NCBI GenBank assembly: GCA_946479905.1
Contig: CAMLIA010000077.1
Coordinates: forward strand, 1-17,472
Reading direction: 5' to 3'
DNA length: 17,472 nucleotides
Source of the DNA: an uncultured Frankiales bacterium
Lineage (GTDB): Bacteria > Actinomycetota > Actinomycetes > Mycobacteriales > SCTD01
The position numbers were made by a program, and so were the translations under genes. Of the stretch, positions 16,291-17,472 are shown one piece after another. The notes under the pieces are model-generated. The model searched no databases, was not told the origin of the DNA, and was given only the letters and a program-made list of their open reading frames with translations. Each line of letters starts with the position of its first letter. Position 1 is the first letter of the stretch.

Positions 16291-17454
16291 CTACTGGTTG
16301 AGGAGCGCGCCGATCTCGAAGTGCATCGGGTCGGTGTAGGACCAGTCCCCGCCCCAGCGGAAGCCCCACTGCTTGAAGATCTGCACGACGCGGGGGTCCA
16401 TCGTGCCGCGGGTGCCGCGGCCGTTGGTGGAGGCGTCCAGGTCGATCGCGATGCCCCAGGTGTGCAGGGAGATGGCGTGCGTCGGGTTGCGCTCGATGAA
16501 GCGCGGCACGTAGCAGCCGTCGTAGGAGTGGATGGTCGACGCCAGCCCCGCCTTCACCACGTCCTGCAGGGCGCCGCGCAGCTGCGGGATCATCAGCCGG
16601 TGGCAGGTGACGGTGCCGAGGATCGGCACCTGCGCCGTGACGATGCTGGCCCGCACCCAGGCAGCGTCCGGCTGGATGGTGCCGTCGGGGAAGTAGCGGT
16701 ACGAGAAGGCACCGAAGGCCTTGGCCGCGCGGCTCCCGGTGAGGAACGCCACCGGGTTGGCGGCCGGCGGCGTGAGCAGGTCGACGTGCGCTCCTGAGCC
16801 GGTCACCCGGCGGACGCGCGAGGCGAGGGAGACCGGGTCGGCCTTGCCGGCGTTCAGCAGCACCGCGGTCGCGCCCTTGAGGCCGAGCCGACGTCCCGTC
16901 GCGGAGTCGACGACCAGGTCGGTGTCGGGGATGCCGGTCGTGGCCAGCGCGCCCAGTCGCAGCGTCAGCCACTCCTTGCCGCCGACGCGGACGTCCTTGC
17001 CGAGCGTGAGGCGCAGTGCCTTGGCGGTGGTGTGCGAGGCGATGACCTCGCCGTCGGCCACGGCCTGCCAGACCGGCGTCGACTCGGCCGTGCCCTTGGC
17101 GGCGAACCGGCGGAAGTTCTCGGGCGAGACGCTCGCGACGTGGACGGCCTTGCCGTTGACCCGGACGGCCCCGGTCGAGAAGACGACGGCACCGGGGGCG
17201 AGGATCGCGACGGCGTGCACCTGCTTCGGCGACATCGAGCGGGTGACCGTGACGAGCACGTCGGGGCGGAGCGGGGGGGTCGTCAGCGCGGGGAGAGACA
17301 CCGCAGGCCGGTGCAGGGTCTGGACGACGGGCGCATCGGCCTGAGCGGTGACGGTGCTGCTGCGCTCGCCGGTCCCGCCGCCCTGGCAGGCGACGGCGGC
17401 GAGGCAACCGAGCAGGGCTGCCGCGAAGCGGAGGGGGCTGGCGTGCTGGGGCAC
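16291..17454 (-). CDS. Exported M15 (VanY/CwlK-like) peptidase, probable lipoprotein
   Basis: A 387-residue protein with a C-terminal zinc peptidase domain of the Peptidase_M15_4 type (about 270-387), a group that cleaves peptidoglycan stem peptides. Zinc ligands are His331 and Asp338 in SLHTWGIAIDLD and His378 in DPMHFEIG. The first 22 residues form a signal peptide ending AVAC, a near-lipobox, so Cys23 may be lipidated. Residues about 65-215 form a beta-rich region resembling the extracytoplasmic MacB_PCD-type domain of ABC permeases (GEVIASHTTAKALRLTLGKDV). Cysteines in VTCHR and YDGCY could form a disulphide. GTG at 17454 has AGGAG (plus-strand positions 17463-17467) 8 bases upstream. The promoter is outside the window. 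Substrate and whether it acts as carboxypeptidase or endopeptidase are not determined. Confidence 0.92.
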   Translation of the reverse strand: MPQHASPLRFAAALLGCLAAVACQGGGTGERSSTVTAQADAPVVQTLHRPAVSLPALTTPPLRPDVLVTVTRSMSPKQVHAVAILAPGAVVFSTGAVRVNGKAVHVASVSPENFRRFAAKGTAESTPVWQAVADGEVIASHTTAKALRLTLGKDVRVGGKEWLTLRLGALATTGIPDTDLVVDSATGRRLGLKGATAVLLNAGKADPVSLASRVRRVTGSGAHVDLLTPPAANPVAFLTGSRAAKAFGAFSYRYFPDGTIQPDAAWVRASIVTAQVPILGTVTCHRLMIPQLRGALQDVVKAGLASTIHSYDGCYVPRFIERNPTHAISLHTWGIAIDLDASTNGRGTRGTMDPRVVQIFKQWGFRWGGDWSYTDPMHFEIGALLNQ

Positions 17455-17472
17455 CGCGTGAGCTCCTGAGGG

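Overview
The window is very G+C-rich and almost fully coding, with frequent GTG and TTG starts and chained stop/start overlaps. It carries a groES-groEL1 operon with CIRCE operators and a GroEL with a histidine-rich tail. Together these point to the chromosome of a high-GC Actinomycetes bacterium; I cannot support a genus from sequence alone.

Layout. (1) 2-1549: the 3' part of a secreted copper-radical oxidase closely resembling fungal galactose oxidase, with the end of a probable F5/8C (CBM32) domain and a Pro/Thr linker ahead of it. (2) 1567-4014: aminopeptidase N. (3) 4024-8703: cell-envelope and cofactor genes glmS, acpS, nnrD and alr. (4) 8700-13824: a tightly overlapping run of alpha/beta hydrolase, Fe-S uracil-DNA glycosylase, tsaE, an acyl-CoA-ligase-like enzyme, tsaB, an unrecognised Trp-rich protein and rimI. 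(5) 13821-15953: the heat-shock operon groES-groEL1. (6) 15966-15994: a strong terminator. (7) On the minus strand, 17454-16079: an exported M15-type peptidase followed by a 55-residue small protein, converging on groEL.

How the genes fit together. GlmS makes glucosamine-6-phosphate and Alr makes D-alanine, both for peptidoglycan. AcpS activates acyl carrier protein and NnrD repairs hydrated NAD(P)H. TsaE and TsaB belong to the tRNA t6A machinery, and RimI is the acetyltransferase that usually travels with them. The usual last member, tsaD, is absent here: rimI runs straight into the groES operator, and its stop codon lies inside the first CIRCE repeat. Two genes that are not t6A genes (an AMP-forming ligase and the Trp-rich protein) sit between tsaE, tsaB and rimI.

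The main points for a second look are the compound operator before groES (two overlapping CIRCE-type repeats with a near-consensus HspR/HAIR palindrome at their junction), the fungal-like galactose oxidase with an intact radical site but an apparently altered pocket, the missing tsaD, the unknown gene coupled between tsaB and rimI, and stop codons (TAGCCT) that appear to double as -10 boxes for leaderless glmS and tsaB transcripts. Most of the window is ordinary actinobacterial housekeeping, and I found no clear new multi-gene system.
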